From Ryuthela nishihirai (lineage: Eukaryota > Arthropoda > Arachnida > Araneae > Heptathelidae), in assembly GCA_038380435.1 (NCBI GenBank), contig JAWZYU010000025.1, positions 45,206,691 to 45,270,690 on the forward strand: 64,000 nt of DNA, read 5' to 3'. The notes beneath the pieces are model-generated. The model did no database searches, was not told the origin of the DNA, and was given only the letters and a program-made list of their open reading frames with translations. A program made the position numbers and the translations under genes. This document shows positions 52,084 through 63,411 of the stretch, in pieces. Numbering within the stretch: position 1 is the first letter of the stretch; each line of letters begins with the position of its first letter.

Positions 52084-54090
52084 TCGGTGCGAGCTCCTGT
52101 ACAAGGTGAGGGGACCACCCTGTAAAGGTTCCACTGGCTCGGGTACCTTCACTGGGTCCCTCGCCCGCATGTTTGCTGTGTGTGCAGACTAGTGTCCCTA
52201 GAAAGGAGGATCCTGGTAGTTGCTCGGGGGGGTCCCCATCTTCTCTCCTTAGCCCTTGACTGGCAGGGTCCCCTTTGGCCACCTTGCTGCGGGGCTGAGC
52301 AGTAGATTCTGGGGCCTCGGGTGCCCTCTCCACAAGCAATCTGCTGGTGGGCAGGTCCTGCTAGGGTCATCCATGCAGAGCAGTGAGTAACCTTGCACAC
52401 GTCCAGGTACAGGTTTGCAAGTTTCTTCACAAATTATTTTCCTTTTTAGTTATAATTTCTTTGTGAGGCCAGTTTGATCGTTCACAATTTTGTTATTTTC
52501 CACTTAGTTCCTTTTGTGTAGAAAGTTTATTTCTGCACATTTCTCTTTTCATTTTTCTTTTATTTATTTGTGAGGGCTTGGTTCACTGTCTGTTTGGGTA
52601 TAGTGCCCGCCTAGCCCTGGTGCCCTACTGGTGTCCCCTTGTTGGGCTCTGTGGAGGGTGGGGATAGCGGGCACTGAACCACACAAAGCATGACAGTTGA
52701 TGATGAAATTTATATGATCAATGCCAACAAGAGAGCCTGGCATGAGCTGCCATCTTCTTTGTTATCTATGCCGTCGTCTTCTTTGTGTCTTCGTTCCCAA
52801 GATTCCTTATCATCCACTCCATGATCAGTTACTTGGGGACATGTCCCCATTTTTTGTCAATAAAGGTTTGAAAGGTCTTACAGGAGAACCGAAATCCGTC
52901 AAATGCTTACGATCTGGCAACTTGCAGGTTGAGACCGCTTGTTCTAAAACACTCAGAACTGCTCCTGAAAGTTGGAGAGATTGGTGGGGTGGCTGTCGAG
53001 GTCACTCCCCACAAAACTTTGAATTTCTCTCAGGGTGTGATCACTGAGTGTGGCTTCCTCAAAGTCACTGAGGAGGAAATCCTCTCAGAGCTTACGCCTC
53101 AAGGAGTAACAGCTGTTCAATGGGTTTTGAAATGCTGTGGTGGGAAATTGGTACCCACCCGGGTACTGATTGTGACATTTAACATCCCACTCCTGCCTTC
53201 TTCCATCAAGGTAGGTTATTTGCATTGTGAGGGACGACCGTATATTCCGAACCCTCTGTGCTGCTTTCAGTACTTATACTGTCATGCCCACACAGCTTGC
53301 AGGGAAAAACCCACCTGTGCTCACTGTGGCAGTGAAACTCACCTTGATCCTGACTGCACAGCAGAAAAGGCAAGTATTGTAGTGGCAAACATCCAGCATA
53401 TTCCCACGACTATTCCAAGTGGAAGGAGGTGCAATGCCTGAAGATCATCAATAGCATCTCTTACACTGAAGCAAGAAAGCTTGCTGCATCGTCCGCCCCA
53501 CCTGGAAAGGTATCCTATGCCAGTGCAGTCATTGGAAAGCCCATCATTCCAATGACTTCGGTGGCGGTGCAGACTGACATCAGTGTACCACCTACTGAAT
53601 CTTTCTCACCTGCAGCAAGATACTTCCTGACGCAGGCGAAACTAAGGTTGGTGTCGACTTCGACACCAACCCCGGTTTCCATTCCTGCAACTCAGCCTTC
53701 CTCCTTCCGGTCCTCAGACAGCTAGACCTTCCAAACCAAAGGAGCCCCCACTGGGGCCAAAAGAAAAAACAATAAAAACAATCACTCCTCCACAAAGGGC
53801 AGTCACCGATCCATGTCACTTGGACGATTCCAAGGACATGGATACAGATCGCCTCCTGTTCAGTAAACTGCCCTCTGCGACAGTTAAGTTGAATAGGAAT
53901 TCATCATCCACCCACTCTTCTAAGTCTTGAAATGGCGACACTCCTACAATGAAATTGTCGTGGATTCCAGAAGTATATTGACATCAAGGTCCTTCTGAGG
54001 GCACATGAACCAATCTGCATGTTCCTGCAGGAGACATTCTTGCAGACAGCCAAAGATCCCACTATCTGCACTACACATGTTTTGCCAATT
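52084..54090 (+). pseudogene. jockey-type LINE: 5' UTR, ORF1 (nucleic-acid binding) and start of ORF2
   Basis: A GC-rich 5' UTR (from ~52084) is followed by ORF1. Recognisable parts: FVNKGLKGLTGEPKSVKCLR, VGEIGGVAVEVTPHKTLNFS, VKVTEEEIL-type sequence, IPLLPSSIKVGYLHCEGRPY, and IPNPLCCFQYLYCHAHTACR leading into a CCHC-type knuckle with CAHCGSETHLDPDC. The tail includes SYTEARKLAASSAPPGKVSY. ORF1 is split by a few shifts (frames 52721-53047, 52929-53441, 53429-53725). ORF2 starts at ATG 53932 with the endonuclease: catalytic Asn in NCRGF and Glu in FLQETFLQ. The Trp codon before NCRG is TGA. It is cut at ~54090. ORF1 with a CCHC knuckle plus AP endonuclease fits the jockey clade. Confidence 0.88.
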
Positions 54091-54899
54091 CAAATTTTGA
54101 TTTCCATCTGAAAATATGGTCTCAAATTACTCAAAAAGCAAAAAAGGAAAAAAAAATTGTGCTTGGAACTCAAAATAGAAACTACATACCACCTGCAAAA
54201 TTTACAGTTGTTGTTACAATCTGATTATCCAATGTAAATTTTGACTTGTTGGAACCTGATGCAACTTCTTTTGGTGGTTCAAAATCTTCAACATTAGCAA
54301 AAAGTCTATTTCTTTTTACTCTTATTGTGTACTGTATGAACAATCACTTTATAAATCTTACGTAATATATACTGCTCCTTGCCCAAATCTAGAAAAAAAA
54401 ATGGGGGGGGGGGGTGGCAAGAAGCACGGTATAGCCAGGGGAAATTGATTTGGGGCAAGGCACTGGCTTTCCATTACAATATAACATTTCCCCCTACATT
54501 TTACAGATCTTTAAAAAAAATTATTGAAAAATGCATAAAATATAAATAAATTTAACAATTTTTTTGTCTCTATAACCCTATATATACCTTCCCCCACTTT
54601 CCACACCTTCAGATCTGATCCTTGCACTGCTCGTCAAAAGTTAAATACAAATCACTGAAATCTAAATTAAATAGCAATTAGATATGAATAAATGGTTTTT
54701 AATATACTTAGGTAATTTAATGTGTACTATGGAAAAATCAACACATAAATCTTTTATAAAATATGTGCAGCAAATACCCTATAAGAGGATACTTTTGTAG
54801 ATGCATAATCATTCAAATCAAAAAGATATAGTCAGTCTGAAATAGCTGATTGGTTCATGGTGGCCTCAAAAAATGTGTTTAGGTTACTCAAAATGATAG
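54091..54899. other. AT-rich sequence, no feature
   Basis: Contains a G run at 54403-54414. Nothing else that I can support. Confidence 0.45.
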
Positions 54900-55650
54900 A
54901 GAGCCATTAAATGGTTTTAGGCTGATTAAACAATTTTGGAGATGGCCATATCTTTCCAGAGTTGTCAGAAAACCTATTCAAGAGCATCCTAGGATTATAA
55001 CCCCCTCAAGAAGATTGCTAAATTGGACTACTAACCCAATGAGACAGGAGCGCAACATGATCTTTGCTTTCAGACCTCATTACATACACAGAAAGACAGG
55101 TATCTTTCTTAACTGTGACCAGGAGGCTTCACAAGGTCAGACTCTATGCCCATGACCTGATGTATGTGTGCCTTTAACCTCCAAGCATAGTCCTGCTTGA
55201 AATTGCTTCACGATAATGTAGCCTCGACCTGAGAACAATGGAGTCACATCCTGTTCATGGCTAAGTCTAAATTTTCTCTACAATCAGGCAGCAAATATAT
55301 ACTGATCTGGAGAGAGATGTGGACCTGCAACCAGTCCCATAATATCAATGAGAGAAGTGCATCTGATGGTGGAGCTCTGATTGTGCAGACAGGATTTCAT
55401 TTTATGAGCATAGTGACATCCATTTGTTTGATGGATGTTCTGTGAATGCTTTGAAATATAAGATCCTTGATCCCTATGTTACACCCTATGCTGGTGCAGC
55501 TGGTGATGATTCCCTCTTAAAGGGAAATAATGTCCTTCCACACAGCAATACTGATCAACCTTGAGGAAGGTGGTATCCAACAAATGAGTGACCTGCATTT
55601 TCTCCATATTTCAATCCAATAGAACTTCTATGGCAAGGGTGAACCCAACA
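54900..55650 (+). pseudogene. Tc1-like transposon remnant (second Tc1 type)
   Basis: Plus-strand frames read LCPWP...VPLTSKHS near 55150, then FSLQSGSKYILIWREMWTCN and NINERSASDGGALIV (55265-55385). DPYVTPYAGAAGDD-like remains (~55470) and SPYFNPIELLWQG (third acidic residue kept, ~55600) follow. The layout matches the WREMWT...DPYV...HIWD type. No element ends found; many stops. Confidence 0.75.
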
Positions 55651-56476
55651 AGCAACAACCAAGACGGTTTTGTTTGATATGCAGTGTACTGAGCAACTGC
55701 CGCCCCCCCCCCCCCCTCAACCAGTGGCAAAGCATCCATGGAAGCAATGGTTCCCTTAATATTCTATTTAAAAATAAGAAGTGTAAATTAAATATATTTA
55801 AACCCTTTGACATAAAAGTATTTTCTTAACTTTGCTTTTTCCCATTCAGATATCATCTAAGTTTAATATCCTCAGTGCATGTTTGCTAAACAGATAAACT
55901 CTGTTAATACAATTTACTGTTCTCATCATTACTATAATAACTAGAGATATTTTATTACTAATATAGGTATGATATAAAACATGAAAAATATTAAAACAAG
56001 TGGCAGGAAAGTTTGAAAGACTTCACATAAAAAATTCTGCTACATTTCAAAAGTGATTGTTTAGAGTGAAATTATAAAATGCTATTAATATTTCTCATTG
56101 AATTTTCAAGTAGCATTCAACTAGTATGATTCACTTTTTTTAATTTATTAATAAACGAAAATTTTTAGTCACTGGTATGGGTCCTCATTAACCATTTCAA
56201 TGGTAAATAACCTATCGTTCATTCGCATCTATTGAACATAGGGAATTTTGAAACAGCTTATATCAAGGCTACTGAGTAGCTATCTATGGCATAAGAAATA
56301 TATTATTTAGCCCTTGAATATTTCTGAAAAATGCAAATATAGAGTTTCTGAAAATAAATGACTGGAAATCGTGAAACATTAAATGCATGTAATTTTATTA
56401 TTAATTTCGGTTTTTGCATTCAAGCCACAATTCTTTTGGCTATTTTAGTATTTTTCACACAAGTTATAATTCTTTT
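55651..56476. other. AT-rich sequence, no feature
   Basis: Has a C run at 55703-55716. No similarity seen. Confidence 0.4.
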
Positions 56477-56492
56477 GGCTTTTACTACAATA

Positions 56493-56697
56493 AATAAAAT
56501 AATAAATAAATACCCCCTCAAGCAGCTGCTTGCCACAGAGGTCTGACAGGAGCCTGCCAGTTTATATGCCATAGTAGGTCTGAGAGGATGGCAGGACCTC
56601 AGCAGAAAAACGACACATACATCCATGCCTTACCCAGGGTTCGAACCCAGGTCCCGTAGATCAGTAGCCAAATGTGCTAACCACTCGACCATGGGAC
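56493..56697 (-). repeat. SINE-2 (tRNA-derived), with 16-bp target duplication
   Basis: On the minus strand: A box TGGTCGAGTGGTTAGC, B box GGTTCGAACCC, body with GGCAGGCTCCTGTCAGACC, 3' motif GCAAGCAGCTGCTTGAGGGG and an A/T-rich tail. The duplication GGCTTTTACTACAATA is at 56477-56492 and 56698-56713. The right copy overlaps the tip of the Tc1 element at 56709. Confidence 0.9.
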
Positions 56698-56708
56698 GGC
56701 TTTTACTA

Positions 56709-58050
56709 CAATACAGGAAATAAAAAATGCAACACTTGCAAGAAGTTATGCAAATGTGCCGAAATTTAGAAAAGCGGTAGTATATGGAAATGATTAGGTT
56801 TTCAGGACGATTGAAACAATTGGACAGGCACAAGTTGACATCACAGTTGTGGAGCAGTCAAGCACAGATAAAGGCAACCAAAGTTCCCAGGTTGACAAAA
56901 TGTAGAATTTGTTCTAAACCACTAAAGATGCCCTTATGATGACATTGACAGCTGTTCCAACAGTTAACAGACTTTGAGCATGGAAGAATAATCAGCCTTA
57001 GAGAAGCTGGTTTGTCATACAAAGATGAGGTCAATCTTTTTGGCTGAAATCCCAGCATCATCATACACATATGCACCAGTGGGTTTAAAAAGTAGCCAGC
57101 ACATGCTGACAAGATCAGGAAAACGACTTTACTACACTACATATGACCACAAAGCAACAGGACTGCCATTTGTGACACATGGCATTGCGTGACAGATTCA
57201 TGACTATAACACAACTGCAAAGCAACTGGCAACAGGTAACACATCGAATACCTACCAGGCAGATGATAAACAGGCTTTTACAGTTTTCATTGCAAGCCTA
57301 TTGTCCAACACTGCATTCGCCCCTCACATCTACCCACATGTCTTCAGTGATGTCACCTCAGACAGAACTGGAACGAACAAGAGTAGAGTACTGTGGTGTT
57401 CAGTGACGAATATCATTTTCGTCTTGGTCAACACGACACTAGACGTGTTCACTGTCTTCCAGGGAAAAGGAACACTACCCAATGTGTGCAATATTGTCAC
57501 ACAACTCCAGCACCTGGTGTCTTGGCATGGGGTGCCATTAGTTGGACATCTCGGTCAGAACTGGTCATCATAAGAGGATCTCTAACTGACCAACAATGTT
57601 ACCAACATTGTGCAGCACGGGACCTTTTACCAGCAAGATAACTCCCATCCCCGCACAGCCCACATTAGTCGGCAGCATCCATACCAGCAAACGTTCAGGT
57701 ACTACCATGTCCAGCACGCTTGCTGGGCCGACAGCTTCAACAACACTCAAGAGGTGTGCCAACCAATGTCGATGAAATGGAACAACGACTTCATTCTATT
57801 TGGCATTCTATCCCTCAGGAGAACATTATAGAGCTATGCAACAGCCTTCCCTGCCATGTTCATTGAATGCATTGCTGTGTGGGGCAGTTCAGTATCGTTC
57901 TAATAATTTAATCTTGGCAGAAGTAAATTTCCATATATATTTTTTTGATAATGTAATCAATTGCACATCTCAGTATATTCTAACAGCTGCCTGCATTTCA
58001 ATAAAATGGCATTAAACCTTCCAAGTGATGCAATTTTTTTTCCTGTAGTG
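56709..58050 (+). pseudogene. Tc1-like transposon, full length, decayed, with SINE-2 in its tip
   Basis: TA at 56707-56708 and 58051-58052; ends CAATACAGGAAATAAAAAAT and, inverted, CACTACAGGAAAAAAAATTG. Plus-strand frames: LRDRFMTITQLQSNWQQVTH and PTRQMINRLLQ, then VFSDEYHFRLGQHDTRRVHC (first Asp kept), GVLAWGAISW, and TFYQQDNSHPRTAHISRQ (second Asp kept). The third block is lost in a shift. About 1.34 kb. Confidence 0.88.
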
Positions 58051-58429
58051 TATTTTGCCTTCGGGCCATAAATCTTTTGGCCTTTTTTTTATTTACTGAT
58101 GATACAAGTTTATTCAACATTAACGATGCATTGGTGCTTTTGCACAGTAGTTTCACATATTACATTTAGAAAATTGTATTTAGACAAAATAAAATGAGAA
58201 TCAAATTAATTTTCTGTCATTTCTACTTAATTTTGGAACAGCCACACACTCAGCTTTGCAATAAAAACATTTATATCCATCTCGCTAGCATTGAGTGTGG
58301 GTTTGAACTTTGTCAGACTCAGCCAGAGTCTGACTGTGACTGGTCTGGCTTTTGAAATATTCATTTCAGTATATATGTTTTATGATGCATCTGATTTTTT
58401 TACAAAGGGGGCTCAGGCAGGCGTTGCTT

Positions 58430-58553
58430 TTTGGGGTCAATGATGCATTCATTGACAGCAGAGATAAATGGCAACTCTGACTCTGGTGGAAGTGAAACCT
58501 AGGAACTGCAGATTACAAGCCAGTTGTTCTATCAACTGAGCTATCCCCTCCCT
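58430..58553 (-). repeat. SINE-1 head fragment, minus strand
   Basis: Reverse complement: GGGAGGGGATAGCTCAGTTG (A box), TTGTAATCTGCAGTTCCTAG, GGTTTCACTTCC (weak B box) and GAGATAAATG-like remains. Only the first ~120 bases are present. Confidence 0.7.
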
Positions 58554-58559
58554 TATGTT

Positions 58560-59060
58560 CAGGAGGGCCCTATTATAAGTACATTGAAAGACACACTAGA
58601 TGATTTTAAAGAGATTTCCACCTGTCTTGCATTGCACCAGTGTAAAACAACTCTTGGCGCCCCAAAGAACCTAAAGAAGATTGACGTGCTGTCCAACTGT
58701 CAGACACCATTAATATTTGTCCAGTGCAAAGTGCACAAAGATAACTACCTTATTTACCCTTAGCATGCAAAAGATCATTCCCAACATTCTTTCCAGAAAA
58801 GAATCTGCCCAAATTTTTATCTAGCTTTATTTGTGATCACCCATTTTCCATAAAAGCTGTAGCAGAATTTCTCAACATATTCAAGGATCTGTCCATTCCT
58901 TCCTACAGCAATTAGTCACACTTGACATAGTCTCCCTATTCCCATCCACTTCAGTTTTTGATGCTGTTATGTTATTTCAAACAAAAATTATCGAAGCACA
59001 TAACCTGGAAGCATGCCACACTGCTATCATATGCATCCACTTATTACAGAACTGTAGTCC
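58560..59060 (+). pseudogene. Penelope-like element reverse-transcriptase fragment
   Basis: The frames read PLIFVQCKVHKDN (PLE/GLPKVHK-type block), PFSIKAVAEFLNIFKDLSIP, and QLVTLDIVSLFPSTSVFDAV, matching motif A of Penelope-like polymerases (SFDVVSLFTNIP type). The catalytic Asp of motif A is kept. The rest of the polymerase and the GIY-YIG nuclease are not seen. 59060-61157 shows no further element, apart from the ribozyme-like motif at 59184 (see findings) and G runs at 60155 and 60553. Confidence 0.5.
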
Positions 59061-61157
59061 ACGTGGTTATTGAAATAATGACCTCACCTGTCCCCACTTG
59101 CAACCAAGACACTAGAATCACCCTGCATGACATGTGGAAAGAAGCTCCAAACAGCCCTAATGCAACCACATAAAGCCACTTCACTGAAGAAGGAGCACTG
59201 TCTTTGCTCCGAAAAGCTGAGTTTTTTCCTAAAAACTTTTAACATACAACTCCAACCAGAAAATTTGAAGATAAACTTAAAAATTTTATTGCTCAATGGC
59301 AGAGAATTTTAATTTATTTTAATTAATACCTTGGAAGATCTTTTTTAATGTATATTTGTATAAGGTGTAATACTGAATATGAGTTCCAATTCTGTTTTTC
59401 TTTAATTACCAGGTACTACAAAAGAAATTCCAAGTATTTAATCGGGAGAAGATAATCATGAGATGAATTCTTATGAAGCTAACTGTAAATTATGGATGTG
59501 CAGTCATCCCTGATGACTATCTGGACAGAGACTCGGATTAACCATTGATTTCATTTCATTGTATATATGATGCATTCACTGTTTGTATTTCATCAATCAC
59601 AATGTTAGTGACTGTGAGAGCATTTGCTCTAATTTTGTACAATATAAAATATTAATTATATATACTGTAAATATTATTGATTCAACAGTAAAAAAAAAAT
59701 CCTTATAGTCAGTGTGTCCAGAAAAATTAATTTCAGGGTATCTGATACAGTTCCATCAAAAAAAAAAGTTTAAATAGTTAGTGTTTTTAGTTATATGAGC
59801 TAGTGGAATTATAGTTACACAAAATATATTTTCAGATATTTAAAGCTTTTTTTTTTATGCCTTTAGTCCTTTAAACATTTTTTTTTTCCTTTTCACTATT
59901 TACAACTCTGCACTTAATGTGACAAAAACTGATAAAAAGTTGGATAGTTTTCCAATAGATGGCAGAAGCTTCCATAGTATGCAAAAATCAGTGAAGGATT
60001 TATACTTTTACTGAACTTACCAATTTGTTATATATATTGAACGTACTTCTTTAATCACTCAAATTTATTTTTAGTGTTTTCCTGCATATTTTAAATCGTA
60101 GTTTTTTCCAGTTTATTTCATCACTTGGACTATGTAAAAGAAATCTTTTTTTGAGGGGGGGGGGGGGGTCTTTCTCGCAAAATGCATATATTGGGAAGAG
60201 ATTACCACTTACTAACTGTAATTGCTAAATTATACCTGCATTTAGCACTCTGCAATAGTCCATTAAAAAGTACCAAGTTATGAAAAAATATTTTCTCCTG
60301 AAATATTCAATTTACAACAAACGTCTTTTTATTAACCACGTAATAAATGTGTAAGTGGTTAAGTTACGGAAAATGAGTACATTATAAAGAATTGAAATTG
60401 CAACTTTTTTATTTAAGATACTAAGCAGCTGTTTAAACTTATAAAAATTTATTGACAGAAGTAATATACATTATTTCACAATTAAAGGGAACAAGATTTC
60501 TAAAGTGTCTTGTGTGGGCAAGTCGTTACACTAATAAAAAGGCAAATATGTTGGGGGGGGGGGGGTTCCATAAGGTATCTTTAGCAGCTTTCTAAAATTT
60601 ATCTACTTCAACTACAGAATTGCAAAAACTATTTTCGCCCTGTAAATATATGCTACTTTTCCTTACATAGCATATAATGAACTTCAAATTTGCAAACTAC
60701 ACCAAGACCTCGATTTGCACTGACAAATTGGTTCCTGAAAATCATGATGCAAACTGAAATGACAGAAATCAGTGTAGCGTTTAGCATAAGAAAGAACTTA
60801 AAATACTTCAGATAAATTATGGCACTACAATATTTCCTATTAAAACTTAAAAATTCCAAATTCTAACCATACAATTAAATAATTGAGCCATAATGATGAT
60901 CGTTCTTAGAAGAAAAAAATGCATAACAATGCATATTTATAGTGTAAAATACAAACATTTTATATAAAAATAATGTTAATTGTAATAGATATTTGTATGT
61001 TATGGCTTGAGAAGCCCTGGAGAGTTTGGATGATAACAAAAGTGTAGATGGTTCAGCTATCAATTCAACAATCTGCTAGGGGGTAGTGGACATGGGAAAA
61101 AAAGCTGTACAGAAATTGCTGAACTTATTTTTTTTCTCCATGTAAATTGTCTTTTAA

Positions 61158-61679
61158 CCCTTTCAGGACCATAAGGTTTCTAAGAGTCAATATTAGTATG
61201 TAACTGTTTATTTTAGTTTGTTTAGACGTAAAATAAATAAAAATCATAAGAAAAATACATAACAATGTGTAGTTTTTTTTGGAATTTTATGGGAAATATT
61301 TTTCCCAATGGACTATAAAGGTAACACAAATTATAGTTAGGCTTATTATGCAATGTCTTTTATTTATTGGTTTATTAGAACAAAATGTTAACTAAAATAA
61401 TACAAAATTATGAAATAAAATTACTATACAAAATGATGTGCTAATTATGATATTCTGCGAAGCAATTTCTTTTGGTAGTGAGGCAAAGATGGACATAGTA
61501 CATATATTATGCGTCCTGACAGTTCTGTTTTTGTTTTCTAAACGTTCCCGTTTACGTAATTGCGTTCGGCATACGTTCTATTTTGACATTCTGTATAAAA
61601 AATGCAGATAAGGTTATAATTAAATACGACAATCACCAATTTTAAAATGGGAAAAATGTTTCCCTTAGTCGTGAAAGGG
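61158..61679. mobile_element. piggyBac-type MITE (TTAA)
   Basis: TTAA flanks at 61154-61157 and 61680-61683. The ends are CCCTTTCAGGACCATAAGG and, inverted, CCCTTTCACGACTAAGGG. Subterminal GGGAAA...TTTCCC motifs occur on both sides. 522 bp, non-coding. Ends differ from the piggyBac at 43.35 kb. Confidence 0.8.
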
Positions 61680-61683
61680 TTAA

Positions 61684-62261
61684 CAACTGATATCATTGGC
61701 TACTGCTCATAGCACTTTAGCAGAATTAAAATGTTACTAGTAAGACAAGTAACTGGATGTAAAATTTAGTGCAGTAATTCATATAACTGATTTGTTTTTT
61801 TCACTCTCCGTGAATTTTTTTTTTATTATAGCGCAAAAACATGCCAAAAGAAATTTCCCCTCCCAAATAGAAAAGTTTTTTTTTTATATTCATTAAAAGA
61901 TTTGTTGAAAATTTGAGTTTTGCCTCAAATGGGATAAAAACCCATGACCTATTAAACTTGTATTTTTGCCATCATAGAATAAAGAATGCTTTCAAAATCT
62001 ACCGGATACACTGATGTTTGGTTTCAATATGACATAATTTGTGAGATTTCAAAACGTTTTTTGACTTTTGACCTAATATTTATTGCAACACTGCTATGGT
62101 GTCCTAGTAGATGATCAACTCCGTTACTAACTGGCCACTCCAGTTGCATTTGCGGCCTAGAAAATATTGACACTAGGAATTTTTAGTGACACAAAAAGAA
62201 AATGGGTCATAATGGGGTCTTGGTGTGTTTTCATTTTTTATCCAGTGTGAAATGTATTGTG
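61684..62261. other. AT-rich sequence, no feature
   Basis: No coding frame or repeat similarity seen. The same holds for 62565-63006. Confidence 0.45.
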
Positions 62262-62272
62262 CCAGTGTAAAT

Positions 62273-62553
62273 AGGGTGGGGGTGGCTCAGTCGGTAGCGC
62301 GCCAGGTTCGAGTCCCCAGCTGGGTCAGGCCGCCGTCCATCGGATGAGACATTAAGCCGTGGCCCCCTGTGTGGGAGAGCCATACCCTGTGCACGTTAAA
62401 GAACACGCTGGATGGCCTTGACGGGAGTCTAACCAACAGCTGTTTCAGTGAGTCCCCTCCCCCAACCTTCTCTGAGCCTTCGGGATCCTTGTGACCTGCC
62501 CATTTAGCCCATGGTGTGCAAAAAAGTGCCACTCAGAGGTAAAACAACCCAAC
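62273..62553 (+). repeat. SINE-1, short internally deleted form, 11-bp target duplication
   Basis: A box GGCTCAGTCGGTAGCGCG is followed directly by CCAGGTTCGAGTCC, so ~23 bases between A and B boxes are lost. GGGTCAG then joins GCCGCCGTCC, with ~85 core bases lost. CCAGTGTAAAT lies at 62262-62272 and 62554-62564. Confidence 0.93.
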
Positions 62554-63020
62554 CCAGTGTAAATTGTGATTCTGTTATAGTAACATTTGCTTTAATATGT
62601 GGTTAGGGGTTACAAATCATATCAACACAAGTTTAATGTATTAGTATATAACAGTAATCTCAATAATAAAGGTAACAATTTAAATTCAGTCAGATGTGAT
62701 GGTATGAAAATTAGAGGGGAAAAGGCTAGGCATGTTATGCACTAGTTCTTAAGTTTAAAATTGCTGCATTATTCCAAGTTGACAATAGCTAGGCGTTTTC
62801 TTATTCTTCAGTGATTGTTGACAGGGCCGTGCAGTAGATTTTCTCATTATGATGCAAGTCTTCGAAATGCCGCCCCTTAAATGTTTTTTCTTTAAAATAA
62901 CCGATTGTGATTTTAAAAAAACACAAAATGTACGAATACTATTTTTAATTTGAAAATATAAACTACTTTAAAATAATATCAACTACAACAATCTACTACA
63001 GTTTTACCCTTCTAACTTTA

Positions 63021-63400
63021 GGGGGTGGCTCAGTCGGTAGCACGTCAGGTTCGTAATCTGTAGTTCCCAGGTTCGAGTCCCAGCTAGGTCAGCGTTGAGA
63101 TTTATCTCCGCAAAATTCCCCGCCCTGCCCACGATCAGTAGGGGACACCGATGGGCTTGGAAAGGCCGCCATCCGTCGGATGGGACGTTAAACTGTGGCC
63201 CATGTGCGGGAGAGCCATACCCTGTGCACGTTAAAGAACACGCTGGATGGCCTTGGCGGGAAGCTACATTCCGTCTCCCAACAGCTGTTCCAGTGGGTCC
63301 CCTCCCCCAACCTTCTCTGAGCCTTCGGGGTCAATGTGACCTGGCCATTTTGCCCATGGTGTGCAAAAAAGTGCCGCTCAGAGGTAAAACAACCCAACCC
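63021..63400 (+). repeat. SINE-1, near-consensus full-length copy, ~15-bp target duplication
   Basis: Head GGGGGTGGCTCAGTCGGTAG, B box GGTTCGAGTCC, full core and AAAACAACCCAACCC tail. CCCTTCTAACTTTAG is at 63007-63021 and 63398-63412 (edges ambiguous by a few bases). It is among the youngest copies here. Confidence 0.95.
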
Positions 63401-63411
63401 TTCTAACTTTA

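Noticed and set aside
58556..58640. SINE-1 core in plus orientation next to the reversed SINE-1 head (ACATTGAAAGACACACTAGATG)
   Set aside because: Some similarity to GCACGTTAAAGAACACGCTGG, but the reading continues into a Penelope-like frame and no tail is present. Left unassigned to SINE-1.
59643..60000. Further gene or UTR between the Penelope-like fragment and the piggyBac MITE
   Set aside because: Only short AT-rich frames with no similarity or splice support.
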